In this document: positions 1-10,693 of the stretch, piece after piece
How positions within the stretch are numbered: the first letter of the stretch is position 1
Layout of the letters: every line of letters starts with the position of its first letter
Origin: Cryptomeria japonica
Taxonomy: Eukaryota; Streptophyta; Pinopsida; Cupressales; Cupressaceae
Assembly: GCF_030272615.1 (NCBI RefSeq)
Contig: NC_081414.1
Location: 780,804,119-780,868,118 of the forward strand
Direction of reading: 5' to 3'
Length of the DNA stretch: 64,000 nucleotides
Translations under genes and position numbers: made by a program
The notes under the pieces: model-generated
Databases searched by the model: none
What the model saw: the letters and a program-made list of their open reading frames with translations, nothing else
What the model was told of the DNA's origin: nothing

Positions 1-414
1 ATCAACAAAACAAATAGGGAATGACTAGGAAACACCACCAAGAATGTTAGAATCATCAGGAACAGCTGCACCAATACCACTTATCAAATCTTCATTGATC
101 AACATCTGAAACTCAGGAATACAACTAATCAATAACTGTCACAAAGAAAGATAACTTGTTGATCACCAAATCATGATCCATCTAAAATGAAGATACATAA
201 AACCATCACTAGAAATATCCCAACATATCAGCACAAGATCTGATCACACCGGAATATATCAGAGGATATACCAAACTCTGCAAAATAGTGACCAGAAAAA
301 CAACACTGCAAACCAAATCATAAGATCTTCCCAAACTATAATCACTGGAGGAATACACAAGAATATGGTGACATCAATAACAACAACATATGCTAACAGT
401 AGCAATGACCAACA
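1..414 (-). repeat. 3' LTR (partial) of the first copia element
   Basis: This is closely similar to 5670-6091, including shared stretches around the ATCTGATCACACC and AGATCTTCCCAAACT motifs. It ends in ACCAACA, just before the complement of a polypurine tract. Only the inner part of the LTR is in the window. Confidence 0.85.
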
Positions 415-428
415 ATCTCCCCCTTTGG
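415..428 (-). other. Polypurine tract of the first copia element
   Basis: The plus strand reads ATCTCCCCCTTTGG, which is CCAAAGGGGGAGAT on the element strand. It abuts the LTR, as expected for the plus-strand DNA primer. Confidence 0.8.
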
Positions 429-725
429 TTTTGATGACAACATATGAATGTTAAAAACAATCAATGCAAAGGAAGAAGATATCACTAGCAAACCGTCAAG
501 ATAGATAAAACCATTTTTTCTATGATTTCTCTCCCCCTTTGACAACAATGCCAAAGATCTCAAAACAAAAGACCAAACTCTACTCTCTCCAAAATAGGAA
601 CATGAATCACAAGAATCTCTCCCCCCAAAATACAAACTACTCCACAAGAGGAGCAATACCAACTCATCAATTTGGATAAAAGGATAAGACTATGAAGTCC
701 ATTAGATTGATGCAACTCAATACAT

Positions 726-2290
726 CTAGTTCTCATCAGGAGGGGTGGATACTCCTAACTTGTCTCTCAAATAGACAAATGTATTTGCAGGCAAAGGCTT
801 AGTAAAAATATCTACTATTTGTTCCTTTGTAGATACATACTCTAGTTTCACATTTTCTTCACTAACTTGCCCTCTCAAGTAGTAATATTTGATTGACACA
901 TGCTTAGCCTTTGAATGTTGCACTGGATTCTTTGATATGTTAATAGCACTAGAATTATCACACTATATAATAGTAGGCTCATCATAAATAACTCTAATAT
1001 CCTCCAACATTTGCCTCATCTAGACTAGTTGAGTGTAATTACTAGCAGCAGCAATGTACTCAACTTTAGCAGTAGGTAAGGACACTGAATCTTGTTTCTT
1101 AATATCCCATGAAACCAACTTCTTACCCAAAAATAATGCTCTGTCAGTAGTTATCTTCATGTCGTCAACGTCACCAACCCAATCTGCATCAGTGCAAGCA
1201 CACAACATGAAATCATCATTCCTCGGATACCACAAACCATAATCCATAGTTCCCTTTAGGTATATGAATATCCTATTCACAATAGTGATATAACTCTCTT
1301 TCAAATCATCTTGATATCTAGAAGCCATGCACACAACATGCATAATGTCTAGCCTAGTCTGAGTAAGATATAACAGTCCACCAACCATAGATCTATACAA
1401 GCTCTAATTAGCTTTAGGAGATTCATCATTCTTAGACAATTTAGAACTAGTCACCAAAGGAGTTCTGACCAGTTTAGAGTCACATACTTAGTTTGAGATA
1501 TAAATATACCTTTTTGAATCTGTGAAATCTCCAAACCTAAGAAATATTTCATTTCATCAGTCATAGACATCTCAAATTATTTTTCATATCACTGAAAAAC
1601 TTCATGCTCAAGTCATCATCACCTCCAATGATAATATCATCAACAAAGACTTCAACAATCAGGATGTTATCATTCTCTATCTTAAAGTACAGTTGTTGTA
1701 AGCAACACCTTTAGTAAATCCCAATTTCAACAAGTACTTATCTAATCTAGCATACTAGGCTCTATGGGCTTGCTTCAATCCATAAACAAATTTATTCAAC
1801 TTATATACCATGTCCCCATCATCTGATAATGAAAATCCATTAGGTTGTTCAATGTAGACTTCTTCCTCTAGATCACCATTCAAAACGATAGATTTGACAT
1901 CCATCTGATATACCTTGACATCTTTATAAGCAGCATACACAAGCAACAACCTAATAGCTTCAAGTCTGGCCACTGGAGCAAAAGTCTCCTCATAATTAAT
2001 TCCTTCTTTCGAAGAATATCCTATGCAAACCAATCTAGCTTTATCTCTGACAACTTCACTGGCTTCATTCAATTTGTTTCTAAATACCCATTATTACCAA
2101 TAACATTCTTATCCCTAGGTCTAAGCTCAAGTTCCCATGTATTATTCTTTTCAATCTGATCTAGTTCTTCTTCCATAGCTCTCATCCAATTTTCCTCTTT
2201 ACAAGCTTCAACAACATTTTTATGTTCAATTTTAGAGATCAAACATACTTCTTTAGTAGCTAACCATTTTGTAGTCATTAAACCTTTATT
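726..2290 (-). pseudogene. pol: Copia reverse transcriptase-RNase H, broken
   Basis: Minus-strand pieces at 2278-2069 and 2072-1755 give the RT N-terminus ([31 protein letters not shown]). They continue through the YQMDVKS and GLKQAHRA motifs. A catalytic FVDDII motif can still be read near 1637-1655. RNase H follows at 1400-1020 (TDADWVGD, KVEYIAAAS), and the C-terminus at 923-726 ends in the typical FTKPLP motif. Frames change between pieces and stop codons interrupt them, so no functional enzyme is made. Confidence 0.88.
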
Positions 2291-2489
2291 CTTATCACCA
2301 ATAATATGATTTTTAGAGTGATTCAGTCTTACATACCTTAGAGTCTTCTAATTGTTTTGATTTCAGGTTCTTGCACCTCTTCATTGGCAATAGAAACATC
2401 CTGGTTAACTTTCTCTACCAGATCATTTTTCTTAGGCTCTTCAGTCTAAATGGGAGCTAAAACAATACGATGACCATCATCATAACCAC

Positions 2490-3770
2490 ATGCTCTGATC
2501 TACTTCCCAAGGTTCTCACCCACCTTCACATTTCCCATTTTCACTACCTTTCTCATTCTCTTATTGTAGCACCGGTAGGTTTTTCTCTTAGTAGAATGTC
2601 CCAAGAAAATTCCTTCATCACTTCTAGCATCAAATTTTCTTATATCCTCATCTCTCTTGATATAAAATTTACTACCAAATACTCTGAAATATCTCACAGT
2701 AGGAACATGACCAAACCATAGCTCATAAGGAGTCTTATCAGTATCACCTTTGATATGAACTTTGTTGAATGTGTAAACAACAATGCTAATAGCTTCTCTC
2801 TAGTATATCTTTAGAATATTCCCTTCAATCAGCATAGTCCTCACAACATCAAAAGCAGTTTTGTTCTTCCTTTCAAGGACTCCATTTTGCTAAGGGGTTG
2901 TAGGACTAGATAATTGTCTTATAATCCCATGCTTCTTATAGAATGAATCGAACTCACTGGAAAATAATTCTCCACCTCTATCAGATCTCAAACACATCAT
3001 CTTCAAACCAGACTCAGTCTCCACCTTAGGTTTGAATATCTGGAATTTGTCCAATGCTTCTTATTTCTCCTTCAAAATGACAACCCACATCATCCTGGAA
3101 TAATCATCAATTAGTAGTATAAAATATCTTTCAATCTGAACACTTCTAATGTTTGTAGGTCCAAATAGGTTAGTATGCACAAGATCTAGCAGTCCATCTA
3201 ATGTATACTGTTTTCTCTTGAAATAAATCTTTGTTTGCTTACCCAGCTGATATTCCTTACATACCGGATTAGCTGGCTTAACAATATTAGGTATATCTAT
3301 AACAACTTGTGTAGAACTAATTTTAATCATTGAATCAAAATTTACATGACACGTTCTCCTATGCCACAACCAATTCTCGTCAATATAATAAATTAAACAA
3401 CTTTTCGCACCAGGATTCAAGTGAAAAATGTTACCTTCAATCTTAGTTTTAGATGCAATCTCTATACCAGAGGCATTTAGGATCTTGCATTTTCCATCTT
3501 TGAATTTTAGATCATAACTTTTATCAACCATTTGCCCAACAATCGAAAGATTATGCATCAAACCTTCAACATACAAGAGATCATCAATGTTATTCTTACA
3601 ATCAAAAGAAATAGAACCTCTCCCATGGATCACACAGGATTCATCATCTCCAACTTTGACTATTCCACCATCATATCTTTCCATACTCACAAATTTGTTT
3701 TTATCACTGGTCATATGACGTGAAGAACCAATGTCAATTACCCATTCATCTTTCTCTTCAACCTTAGCAG
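2490..3770 (-). pseudogene. pol: Copia protease end, GAG-pre-integrase and integrase, broken
   Basis: The piece at 3714-3061 encodes the GAG-pre-integrase zinc region (LWHRRTCHVNFDSM with a downstream C-x2-like pair). The start of the integrase core follows ([19 protein letters not shown]), with Asn where the first catalytic Asp is expected. The DQGGEF-like region and the AERMN-like end lie in broken sequence down to about 2880. The piece at 2697-2500 encodes the integrase C-terminal region (FRVFGSKFYIKRDED, GIFLGHSTKRKTYRCYN). A frameshift separates this block from gag. Confidence 0.8.
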
Positions 3771-4808
3771 CTAAAGCTTTTTTCTCAATAGTACAACTAG
3801 TGGAATCAATAGGTACAGGTTCATCTTCCTTAATGGAAAGGAATAGAACTTCATGTACTTCTGATTCTTGATTTGTAATACCTTCGTTAGCAACATAATA
3901 ATAGTTCTTTTGATTCCTATACTTTTGGTTAGGCTTGTAAGGCTTATCATACTTCTTATTCTTTTCATATGTATCATTCCTATCATACTTATCAAACTTA
4001 TCATGTCTGTCGTACTTAGCATTCTCTCTGGGAATATAGAAGAAAAATGTCCTATCTTATTACAAGAGAAGCATTTCAAAGGCAACTTTCCATGATAACG
4101 ATCAGCTCCTTTATGAAATCTTTGGGCAATCAATGCTTCAAGCTCATCTATCTCTCTTTCTTACTCTTTCATTTCTCTTCTCTCTCTTTAATATCTAGAT
4201 ATTCTGCACTCATTAGGATCATACCTCTTGTTATCGAATACAGATGCAGATTCTATAAATATATTCTCAGACTTTCCATGTGATTCTTCAAATTCACTTA
4301 GGTCAAATGCAACAATCTTTCCAACTAGCATATCTCTTGTCATTGTAGTTACACTACAGATCTCATCAATAGCAACAATATTATATTTATAAGTTAGACG
4401 CAAAGATCCTAGCACCTTAGCAACAATTTCATCTTCCTCAATGGTTCCACCAGTACATATGATACCTAGGACAAGATCATTTACCTTAGCCATGAAAGGG
4501 TGTATGTTCGCATCATCTCCTATCTTCAATGTCTTATATTTTCCTTTCAAACTTTGTAGCTTAGAAAATTTCAATTATTTATCACCTTCATATAGGATCT
4601 CAAGCTTCTCCTAGATCTCATGTGTGGTCTGAAGTCCCATTACATTTGTCATCTTAGAATCAGTCAAGGCACTAAGAAATGCTTCCTTCGCTCTAATATT
4701 ATCTACAACTTCCATCTGGTGCTTCCATATAGCATAGTTACTTCCATCAAACATCATATTGCCCTTCTTAAAGATAACACCTTGAGTTTCCATCCTAGAT
4801 CTCCTCAA
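3771..4808 (-). pseudogene. gag: Copia gag with degenerate zinc knuckle
   Basis: Three minus-strand pieces in one frame (4808-4611, 4574-4188, 4133-3771) encode a copia Gag. The N-terminus has FDGSNYAIWKHQME. The middle part belongs to the UBN2-type capsid family. The nucleocapsid knuckle CFSCNKIGHFSSIF has Phe where the last Cys should be. In-frame stops separate the pieces. Confidence 0.8.
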
Positions 4809-4835
4809 ATAGCTAAGCTTCTACTAGAGGATCTA

Positions 4836-4847
4836 TCTCTGATACCA
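4836..4847 (-). other. Primer-binding site, tRNA-iMet type
   Basis: The complement of TGGTATCAGAG lies two to three bases inside the 5' LTR. It matches the canonical initiator-Met tRNA primer site of plant copia elements apart from the last base. Confidence 0.8.
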
Positions 4848-4849
4848 TT

Positions 4850-6091
4850 TATTAGTAGTAACCAAGAATGAAGACTCAGTGGGGGGATGAATAAGTCTTC
4901 ACTAGATAAGAAAAGTTAATCACAAAATAAATTTGATAAATTGCAATAATAGGATAGATAAGAAAATTGAAAGCACAACACATAACACAAGGATTTTGAC
5001 ATGGAAAAATGGGTTAAGAGAAAAACCATGGTGGGAACCTACCCATAGTAAGATGATACTCTACAGTAGTATGTTCAAATATTACAATGGGGAATGCACA
5101 TGCATTTAGGCACACTACCTAGACCTCACTGCTCAAATATAATGGACCAGAAGGATACAACCCTCAGGAAAGTCTCACTGACTTACATTAAGATTCAAAC
5201 TACAATCTAGAAGAAATGAACTGAAAGAATAGCATCTCCAAATGCCTGATAATAGTTCCAGTTAATCACAAATGTCAACTCTGCAACACCAAATCTCTCC
5301 ACAATCACAATACAAAAGGATGAATCACTTGTTCGCACATATACCACTCTTTGATAATGAAAACACAACATTGACACCTAAATTACATGAATATATCACC
5401 TATATATACAATTCATTAACCTTGATAACAAGGTCGGCTAAAGCCTCAACCCTTAATTACAAATTTAAATCACATGATACAAAGATCAATCACCAGACCA
5501 ATATAATTACTTACATAGCATTGCATGAACCTAAATCAAATTTCCAAATGCACAACTCCACCAAAAATCATGACAAGATCAACCACAACACGCTACACCA
5601 CCAGTAAAATCACATAACACGAAAATCATCACCGGTTTATAGAAAGCACCAAAAACTCATAAAATTGATAAATGGAGATTGCCAAAACAAATAAGACATG
5701 ATTAGGAAATGCTTAAAAGCATGTTATAATTATTAGGAACAACTTCACCAATACCCCTTATCAAATCTTCATCGATCAACATCTGAAAGTCAGGAATCCA
5801 ACTAATCAACAACTATCATGAAGAAAGATAACTTGTAGAGGACCAAATCATGATCCATCTGAAATGAAGATATACAAAATCATCCCAACCAATATTGTAA
5901 AATCTCAGCACAAGATCTGATCACACCAGGATACATCAGAGGATATATCAAATTCTAAAAAATAGTGATAAATAAAACAATGCTACAAATCGGATAAGAA
6001 GATCTTCCCAAACTGCAATCACCAGAGCAATACACAAGAATATGTTGACATCAATGGCAACAACATATCCTAGTAGCAACAATGACCAACA
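4850..6091 (-). repeat. 5' LTR of the first copia element (about 1.24 kb)
   Basis: It begins just after the primer site, at TATTAG where TG is expected, and ends ACCAACA. Its last 420 bases match positions 1-414. Near 4876 it holds the GGGGGG/GATGAAT motif. Near 5000 it holds the complement of the GTGGTTTTTC...TTGGGTTTCCA motif. Both motifs recur in the other copia LTRs of the window. Confidence 0.8.
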
Positions 6092-6289
6092 ATATCCAAA
6101 ATAACTGTTCTACAATAAATTACTATTTTTTTATTGATAATAACCTTATAATTTTATTAAAATATCATTTAATTTCACATTCAAGTTCAATAGATGGAAA
6201 AAATAGAACCACCCTTGCTAACCCTTACATTAACTCCCACCATTACCTAGACAAAAAAAATAGACTCTGAATAATCAAAATTGGAGACA
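6092..6289. other. Short AT-rich spacer, nothing recognised
   Basis: This is AT-rich sequence between the end of the copia LTR and the probable start of the next LTR. No coding or repeat signal is visible. Confidence 0.5.
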
Positions 6290-7143
6290 TTGTCTAGTAC
6301 CCACATTACGTTTTAACCTCCCCCCATACATATTGTATGAAACAAAGCCCATGAAGACTAGGGATTATATACAAACCCTAAAATAAAAAATTCACAACAA
6401 AAACTTGCAAGCGTAGCCACTCCCCATAATTCATTCCTTCTATTTCTTCACCACTAGTCTTGTCAGATCTTGAAGCCCTGACCTAACTTTGGGATTCTTT
6501 TTCCACATACATTCTCACTCCACCAATGTTTTTTCTTGCTTCAAGTCTTGTGCATTCAAATACTCCATCAAAGATACCCAACCCATTTGGTCTTCCACCC
6601 AATGTTCATCCAAGTATTCCCAAACACACTCTAGATAAGAAATGGTTGTACATTAGTTTTAACATACCCAAACTACCTCTAGTCTCCATGGTGCACTGAC
6701 AAACCAACACCATGATCTACTATCACCAATATGACCATCATCCCACCATACTATTCTGGCCTCACACATTCATACATTCCTCTCAAGACCTCCTTCTTTG
6801 ACACCAATTCCAAGCCCCATGGCATGAATATCGTGTAGTGTCCTAAACTATAATCCCTTAAAATTTTGTCCTTATTTGGGCCCTCACCTTGGTGTTCATC
6901 CTCTAAGGCCTGATTGAAGTCTTGATTCTACACACACCATGCACCAAACTCAATATTTTCAACCTCTACACTTTCTTGCCCAAACTTTGGCATCCCCAAT
7001 TAGTCAAGATCAGAGTGCCCTCACTCTGGTCTCCCAACCAAGGCCCATGTTTTGGGCCTCTCAACTGTAACTTGAAATGGATGGGAGCCTAAATCCCATG
7101 TCGGCTCATGTCAAAAAATTAATATGTTTTTCGACCAAGTATG

Positions 7144-7150
7144 TATAAAA
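7144..7150 (+). promoter_or_regulatory. TATA box of the interrupted plus-strand LTR
   Basis: TATAAAA is followed by GGAGG, a good plant TATA core. Transcription would start about 30 bases downstream, still inside the LTR. Confidence 0.45.
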
Positions 7151-7353
7151 GGAGGTTTGGCCCTCTCATTTTGATATCAATATTTAATTAATCAATCAAT
7201 CACACATATCAAGCATTCATTCAAATTTAAGTGAGCAAGTAATCAATCTTGTTTCAAGAATTGGAGTACAAGTAAAGTCAAGATTCAAGAATTGGAGATG
7301 ACATTCATGTTCTATGTTTTATGAATACATGAAACCCTAATTCATTGTTAATA

Positions 7354-7358
7354 CAAAT
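7354..7358. other. Target-site duplication CAAAT, left copy (Tat element)
   Basis: CAAAT directly precedes the LTR start TGTTTATGG and is repeated at 23546-23550 after the other LTR. Confidence 0.95.
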
Positions 7359-8131
7359 TGTTTATGGTGAAAATGGATAACAATAATAACAATATTGCAA
7401 GGCTAAAATGAATCCAACCACTAAACCCTAGCCTAACAATGAACAAAGATCCACCATAACATATGAAGATAACCTAAGACAATGCAAAATAACTCAAAAT
7501 CACAAAGATTATACCATCACATGTCCAATAGGGTTTTGATCTCCATTCTTCCTATCTCCATTGATCTTGCTTGATATATTTGCTCTCAGATTTTTTGTAT
7601 GCACAAGAGCTCAACAAAGAACGGAAAGTGGTTGCAAGTAAGATCGTAGTGTAGCCAAGTCTTCAAGATTAGTCATTAGGGTTTGACAATGAAGAAAGCA
7701 TCTTCTTAAATAGAAGACACAATAAGAAATGGAGGGTTAAGATTGAGAGGTGTAAAAAGAGAGGTCGGCTAGGATTAGAGGGTAGGTAAAAGAAATATCA
7801 AAATAATGAAAAAGGTAGGTAGTGTATGAATTAAGAGATGAATGACATGTGTTATGTGTAGAAAAAGATAATGAATTAATTAAATAAATAAAGATTTATT
7901 TAATTAATAGAAGAAGTAGGACAATTAAATAAATAAAATATTTATTTAATTTAGGAAAGGGATAATTTAAATAAATAAATGTATTTATTTAAATGAGAAA
8001 TAAAGCTAGAAGAGGATAAATGAATTAATTAAATAAATAAGAATTTATTTAATTAATAGAAGAATTAGGCTTAGATAATTAAATAAATAAAATATTTATT
8101 TAATTAGACATGACAATTTTGAGTGTCTACA
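7359..8131 (-). repeat. 3' LTR of the Tat element (773 bp)
   Basis: It starts TGTTTATGG and ends GTCTACA. It is the same length as 22773-23545 and differs at about 7 sites. The half from about 7870 onward is built of short ATTTAATTAAATAAATAAA-like AT blocks repeated several times. Confidence 0.95.
7868..8105. repeat. AT-rich internal repeats in the Tat LTR
   Basis: Blocks of AATTAAATAAATAAA / TTTATTTAATTAA recur five or six times here and again at 23280-23520 in the other LTR. Several are self-complementary around an ATTTATTTAAT core. Confidence 0.6.
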
Positions 8132-8147
8132 TTTTGCCCCTCTTTGA
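8132..8147 (-). other. Polypurine tract of the Tat element
   Basis: On the element strand it reads CAAAGAGGGGCAAAA, directly before the 3' LTR start TGTAGACAC. This is the expected place and composition for a plus-strand primer. Confidence 0.8.
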
Positions 8148-8177
8148 GACAATGCGGCTTGTCGCGTTGTTTCAAAG
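8142..8177. other. Stem-loop beside the Tat 3' LTR
   Basis: CTTTGAGACAA (8142-8152) pairs with TTGTTTCAAAG (8167-8177). The stem is 11 bp with one G/T position and a 14-base loop. It overlaps the polypurine tract. Confidence 0.5.
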
Positions 8178-8230
8178 AAGATAAGATGAACTGATACAGA
8201 ATTGCCCCAGAATGGGAATAATATGCCCCC

Positions 8231-8279
8231 TCGAGAGATTGGATGAAAATGTCTGAAAAGATTGCAGACAATCTCTCGA
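8231..8279. other. Nested stem-loop, 11-bp perfect outer stem
   Basis: TCGAGAGATTG (8231-8241) is perfectly complementary to CAATCTCTCGA (8269-8279). Inside the loop, TGTCTG can pair with CAGACA. It lies upstream of the antisense PMD gene. Confidence 0.55.
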
Positions 8280-8377
8280 TAGGAAAGAAAGGCTAGAATG
8301 GGGTGATCGAATAAAGTGAGAAAGTCACAGGATGAAGAATACTGACTCGGGAAATGAGGGCGAGGGCTAGGGTAGGC

Positions 8378-8384
8378 TATAAGA
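8378..8384 (+). promoter_or_regulatory. Possible TATA element for the antisense PMD gene
   Basis: CTATAAG sits about 960 bases before the PMD start codon. It is followed by a GC-richer leader containing an ATG at 8476. An intron ending at the GACTGTAG just before 9329 would join this leader to the PMD frame. Both proposals are inference. Confidence 0.25.
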
Positions 8385-8659
8385 TAGACCACGAGCAAAA
8401 GACATCCTTATTGTCATCCACACCCTTACAAGATCACAGTTCAGAGCGAGAAAAGAGCAGCAGCAGTCAGCAGCGATGGCCTTCATTCACAGATTCGACC
8501 GTGTTCGCCGATTTCAGTGACCAGCAGATGCAGGAGAGCCGATAAGTACCATGAGACCTCCTCGTACTTTCACGCATTTCAATTTTCATCATTAATGCTC
8601 AATAGGTAGCAATAAATGCGCTAGGAATAGGGTAGTTAAAAAATGCAAAAATGTGCAAC

Positions 8660-8926
8660 CACGTCTGTGTTTGTGCCAGGCACGTCTATGTCCAACAGGC
8701 ACGTCTGTGTCGGTTCCAGGCACGTCTATGCCTGGGACCGCGTTTGTGATAAATGCGGATGCATTTGTGAATTGTAGACACGTTTGTGTCATGTAGGTAC
8801 GTCTATGTTCCCTGGCCGCGTTTGTGAATGATATAGGCACGTTTGTGTTTAGAAAGCGCGTCTATGTTGCAGAAGCGCGTTTGTGCAGTCGATAAGCGCG
8901 TTTATGAGTTTAAAGCACGTTTGTGT
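8660..8926 (+). repeat. Array of 14 GCGTYTRTG-like motifs at about 20-bp spacing
   Basis: Fourteen copies of a core like RCGTYTRTG lie with their CG at 8662, 8683, 8702, 8723, 8741, 8762, 8781, 8800, 8819, 8840, 8859, 8878, 8899 and 8918. Spacing alternates around 19 and 21, with a mean of 19.7 bp. Only the core is conserved and the sequence between copies differs. The array lies upstream of the PMD gene, in its sense orientation. Confidence 0.85.
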
Positions 8927-9055
8927 GTCAAAATGCATAGTTTGAGTCTTCTAGGTCAAATTGGCAGTTCTGTGATGAACATATGCTGTCGATTGGATAA
9001 GCTGCTGAGAGGATACACTCAAGTAGGTCCTCTAGGAAGACTAGGATAGATCAAG

Positions 9056-9292
9056 ACACTTTGTGATGAATAGGAAGCACTAAGATAGGCAACACTTTGT
9101 GATGAACAGGGAGTGCTAATGTGAGTAACACTTTGTGATGAACAGGGAGCGTCACACACGTAGTACTTTGTGATGAACAGGGAGCACTACTAGGGTAGAT
9201 AGCAACACTTTGTGATGAACAGTGAGTGTCACTAGGATAGATAACCATATGCATTTAGATAGCAAGTAGCATTTTGTGATGAATAGTGAATG
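9056..9292 (+). repeat. Tandem repeat of about 36 bp, six diverged copies
   Basis: The core CACTTTGTGATGAACAGGGAG recurs with TTTGTGATGAA starting near 9060, 9096, 9132, 9167, 9209 and 9273. The first four copies are spaced 35-36 bp and the last two more widely. It lies between the 20-bp motif array and the PMD start. Confidence 0.85.
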
Positions 9293-9340
9293 CCACGATA
9301 ACTGACATGATTGCTTGGTTGACTGTAGGAGTATCTGCCT

Positions 9341-10693
9341 ATGCTGGAGTCACGGGAGAGATTCCCGTCGACACAGAGATTGCGACCAGAGTTGTCGATT
9401 CAGGACAGGATTGCTATTGAGGAGATGGGCCTCAGACATGTGCTATATGTGCCCGAGTGTCGGGCAAACATGGGTTTGCTGACTGCACTAGCGGAGAGAT
9501 GGCACTTCGAGACTTGCACATTTCACCTACCTATGGGGGAGATGACAGTGACGCTCGAGGATGTCTATAGGATACTGCATATACCGATCGATGGAGAGCT
9601 GATCCCATATGATCGTGATGGAGATAGAGAGGCGCTGAGATGGGTATTCCAGGATCCCGGGTTGGAGATGAGAGTAGGGCACGTGGCATGGGATACCATG
9701 ACCGCGACAGGTTTAACGTTACTAGCTGTTATTGGAGGAGCCATCAGTGGTTTCTTGTGTCCTGACAGGGCTACACGGGGGTTGGCAGTGAGCTGGGGAG
9801 GAGCACTGGAGATACTGGTGACTGAGCACACCAGATATGCGTGGGGGCCATGCGTCCTGGCACATCTGTACTATGAGCTGCATCAGTTTGTCTATCACGG
9901 ATCAGTGGGACTGGGCTGCGGAGTGACTCTGTTACAGGTGTGGGCATATGAGCACCTTCCTATCACACGGCCTATTCATTTCAGGGGCAGAGGACATGGA
10001 CGGAGTTTTGTACATTTGTATGATATGATTACGTCACAGCCTCGGATTGGTCGGCTGGAGCACTGGAGGCGGGTTATAGATGATATTGATATGGTCATCT
10101 GGAGGCCGTACCTGGGGTGCGAGGAGTGGGAGGATGACGTCGTGGAGCTGCCATATACATTTAGGAGCAGATACCTGATTGGGTGGACGCCCTACATACT
10201 GGAGAGGCAGCTGGTTGACAGGGTTGGCAGACAGTTCGGCCGGATTCAGAGGATGCCACGAGGCTCGGGCATGTATGCCCGTACAGTCAGGGATCAGGCA
10301 CAGTTCGGACCGTTGTTATCGTATGATCAGGCCATGACACAGATGACAGAGATGATGCCACTACCTTGGGATATGTGGCCGGAGGTTGAGGATACAGGTA
10401 TGGACGCAGAGTACTCGGCATATTGGGCAGAGCATCCATTTCCACGGTTGACAGATCTGGGAGAGCTATTGGAGGGAGAGGTTGGAGGGGATGATGATGA
10501 TGATGGTGGAGGGGATGGAGGTAGGGGCCGACGGAGGCGGAGGGGAGTAGTGGGGGAGAGGCGAGTAGCACCTCGGAGGGAGGGAGGACAGGAGGGAGCA
10601 GCCCAGGTGGTGAGGGGTCAAGGTGGATTGCCCCTACAGGTACCAGCAGCACAGGGTCCTAGAGCACAGGGACCTAGACAGGGACAGGTGTAG
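9341..10693 (+). CDS. Plant mobile domain (PMD) protein, antisense ORF of the Tat element
   Basis: This 450-codon open frame runs against the retroelement. It encodes a plant mobile domain, the family found in MAIN and MAIL1 and often captured by plant transposons. Visible hallmarks are HLPMGEMTVTLEDVYRIL followed by PIDG (residues about 58-80), RGLAVSWGG, the WGPCVLAHLYYEL segment, and a GVTLLQVWAYEHL helix with ITRP (about 195-212). The PMD spans roughly residues 20-330. A Gly/Asp/Arg-rich tail follows from about 380. The ATG at 9341 begins the frame. An acceptor-like GACTGTAG just upstream suggests that a 5' exon may exist. The gene is GC-rich in an AT-rich element. It converges on pol and lies between the integrase and the 3' LTR, the place where Tat/Grande-type elements are known to carry extra antisense genes. 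Its role is unknown; MAIN/MAIL proteins act in nuclear silencing and gene expression. The stop at 10691 is probably a mutated CAG. Confidence 0.85.
   Translation: MLESRERFPSTQRLRPELSIQDRIAIEEMGLRHVLYVPECRANMGLLTALAERWHFETCTFHLPMGEMTVTLEDVYRILHIPIDGELIPYDRDGDREALRWVFQDPGLEMRVGHVAWDTMTATGLTLLAVIGGAISGFLCPDRATRGLAVSWGGALEILVTEHTRYAWGPCVLAHLYYELHQFVYHGSVGLGCGVTLLQVWAYEHLPITRPIHFRGRGHGRSFVHLYDMITSQPRIGRLEHWRRVIDDIDMVIWRPYLGCEEWEDDVVELPYTFRSRYLIGWTPYILERQLVDRVGRQFGRIQRMPRGSGMYARTVRDQAQFGPLLSYDQAMTQMTEMMPLPWDMWPEVEDTGMDAEYSAYWAEHPFPRLTDLGELLEGEVGGDDDDDGGGDGGRGRRRRRGVVGERRVAPRREGGQEGAAQVVRGQGGLPLQVPAAQGPRAQGPRQGQV

Larger units (their letters stand above)
1..6091 (-). mobile_element. Ty1/copia LTR retrotransposon, decayed, left end cut by window
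   Basis: The order on the minus strand is LTR, tRNA-iMet-type primer site, gag, protease, integrase, reverse transcriptase, RNase H, polypurine tract and LTR. That order is diagnostic of Ty1/copia. Positions 1-414 repeat the end of the right LTR (about 5670-6091). Coding frames are broken by stops and at least two frameshifts, so the copy is non-autonomous. The outer end of the left LTR lies outside the window, so no target duplication can be tested. Confidence 0.9.
6290..7358 (+). repeat. Probable 5' LTR, left part (interrupted)
   Basis: It starts TGTCTAG and contains a TATAAAAGGAGG promoter core near its downstream part. It continues after the Tat insertion and ends ...ATATTACA at 24182, giving about 1.7 kb when rejoined. 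No second copy is in the window, so the LTR assignment rests on the TG/CA ends, the TATA box and the following primer site. Confidence 0.45.

Noticed and set aside
3868-4283. Plus-strand hydrophobic frames (Ile/Leu-rich)
   Set aside because: They are antisense shadows of the copia gag region.
5272-5607. 111-codon plus-strand frame in the copia LTR
   Set aside because: The frame is low-complexity and Asn/His/Thr-rich, lies inside LTR sequence, and has no domain.
6300-7140. Host gene in the stretch rich in ACC/CCA words
   Set aside because: No open frame above about 60 codons has protein-like composition, and it leads into a TATA box and primer-site pair typical of an LTR.
9565-9831. Minus-strand 88-codon frame within the PMD domain
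   Set aside because: It is a shadow of the conserved PMD coding sequence with no recognisable feature.
10287-10652. Minus-strand frame rich in His and Pro opposite the PMD gene
   Set aside because: It mirrors the Gly/Asp/Arg-rich tail of the PMD frame. It has no domain and sits on the strand opposite clear PMD motifs.
9341-10693. PMD gene as a host single-copy gene (MAIN/MAIL-like)
   Set aside because: It lies between a polypurine tract and pol, inside LTRs with an exact CAAAT duplication, so it is cargo of the element.
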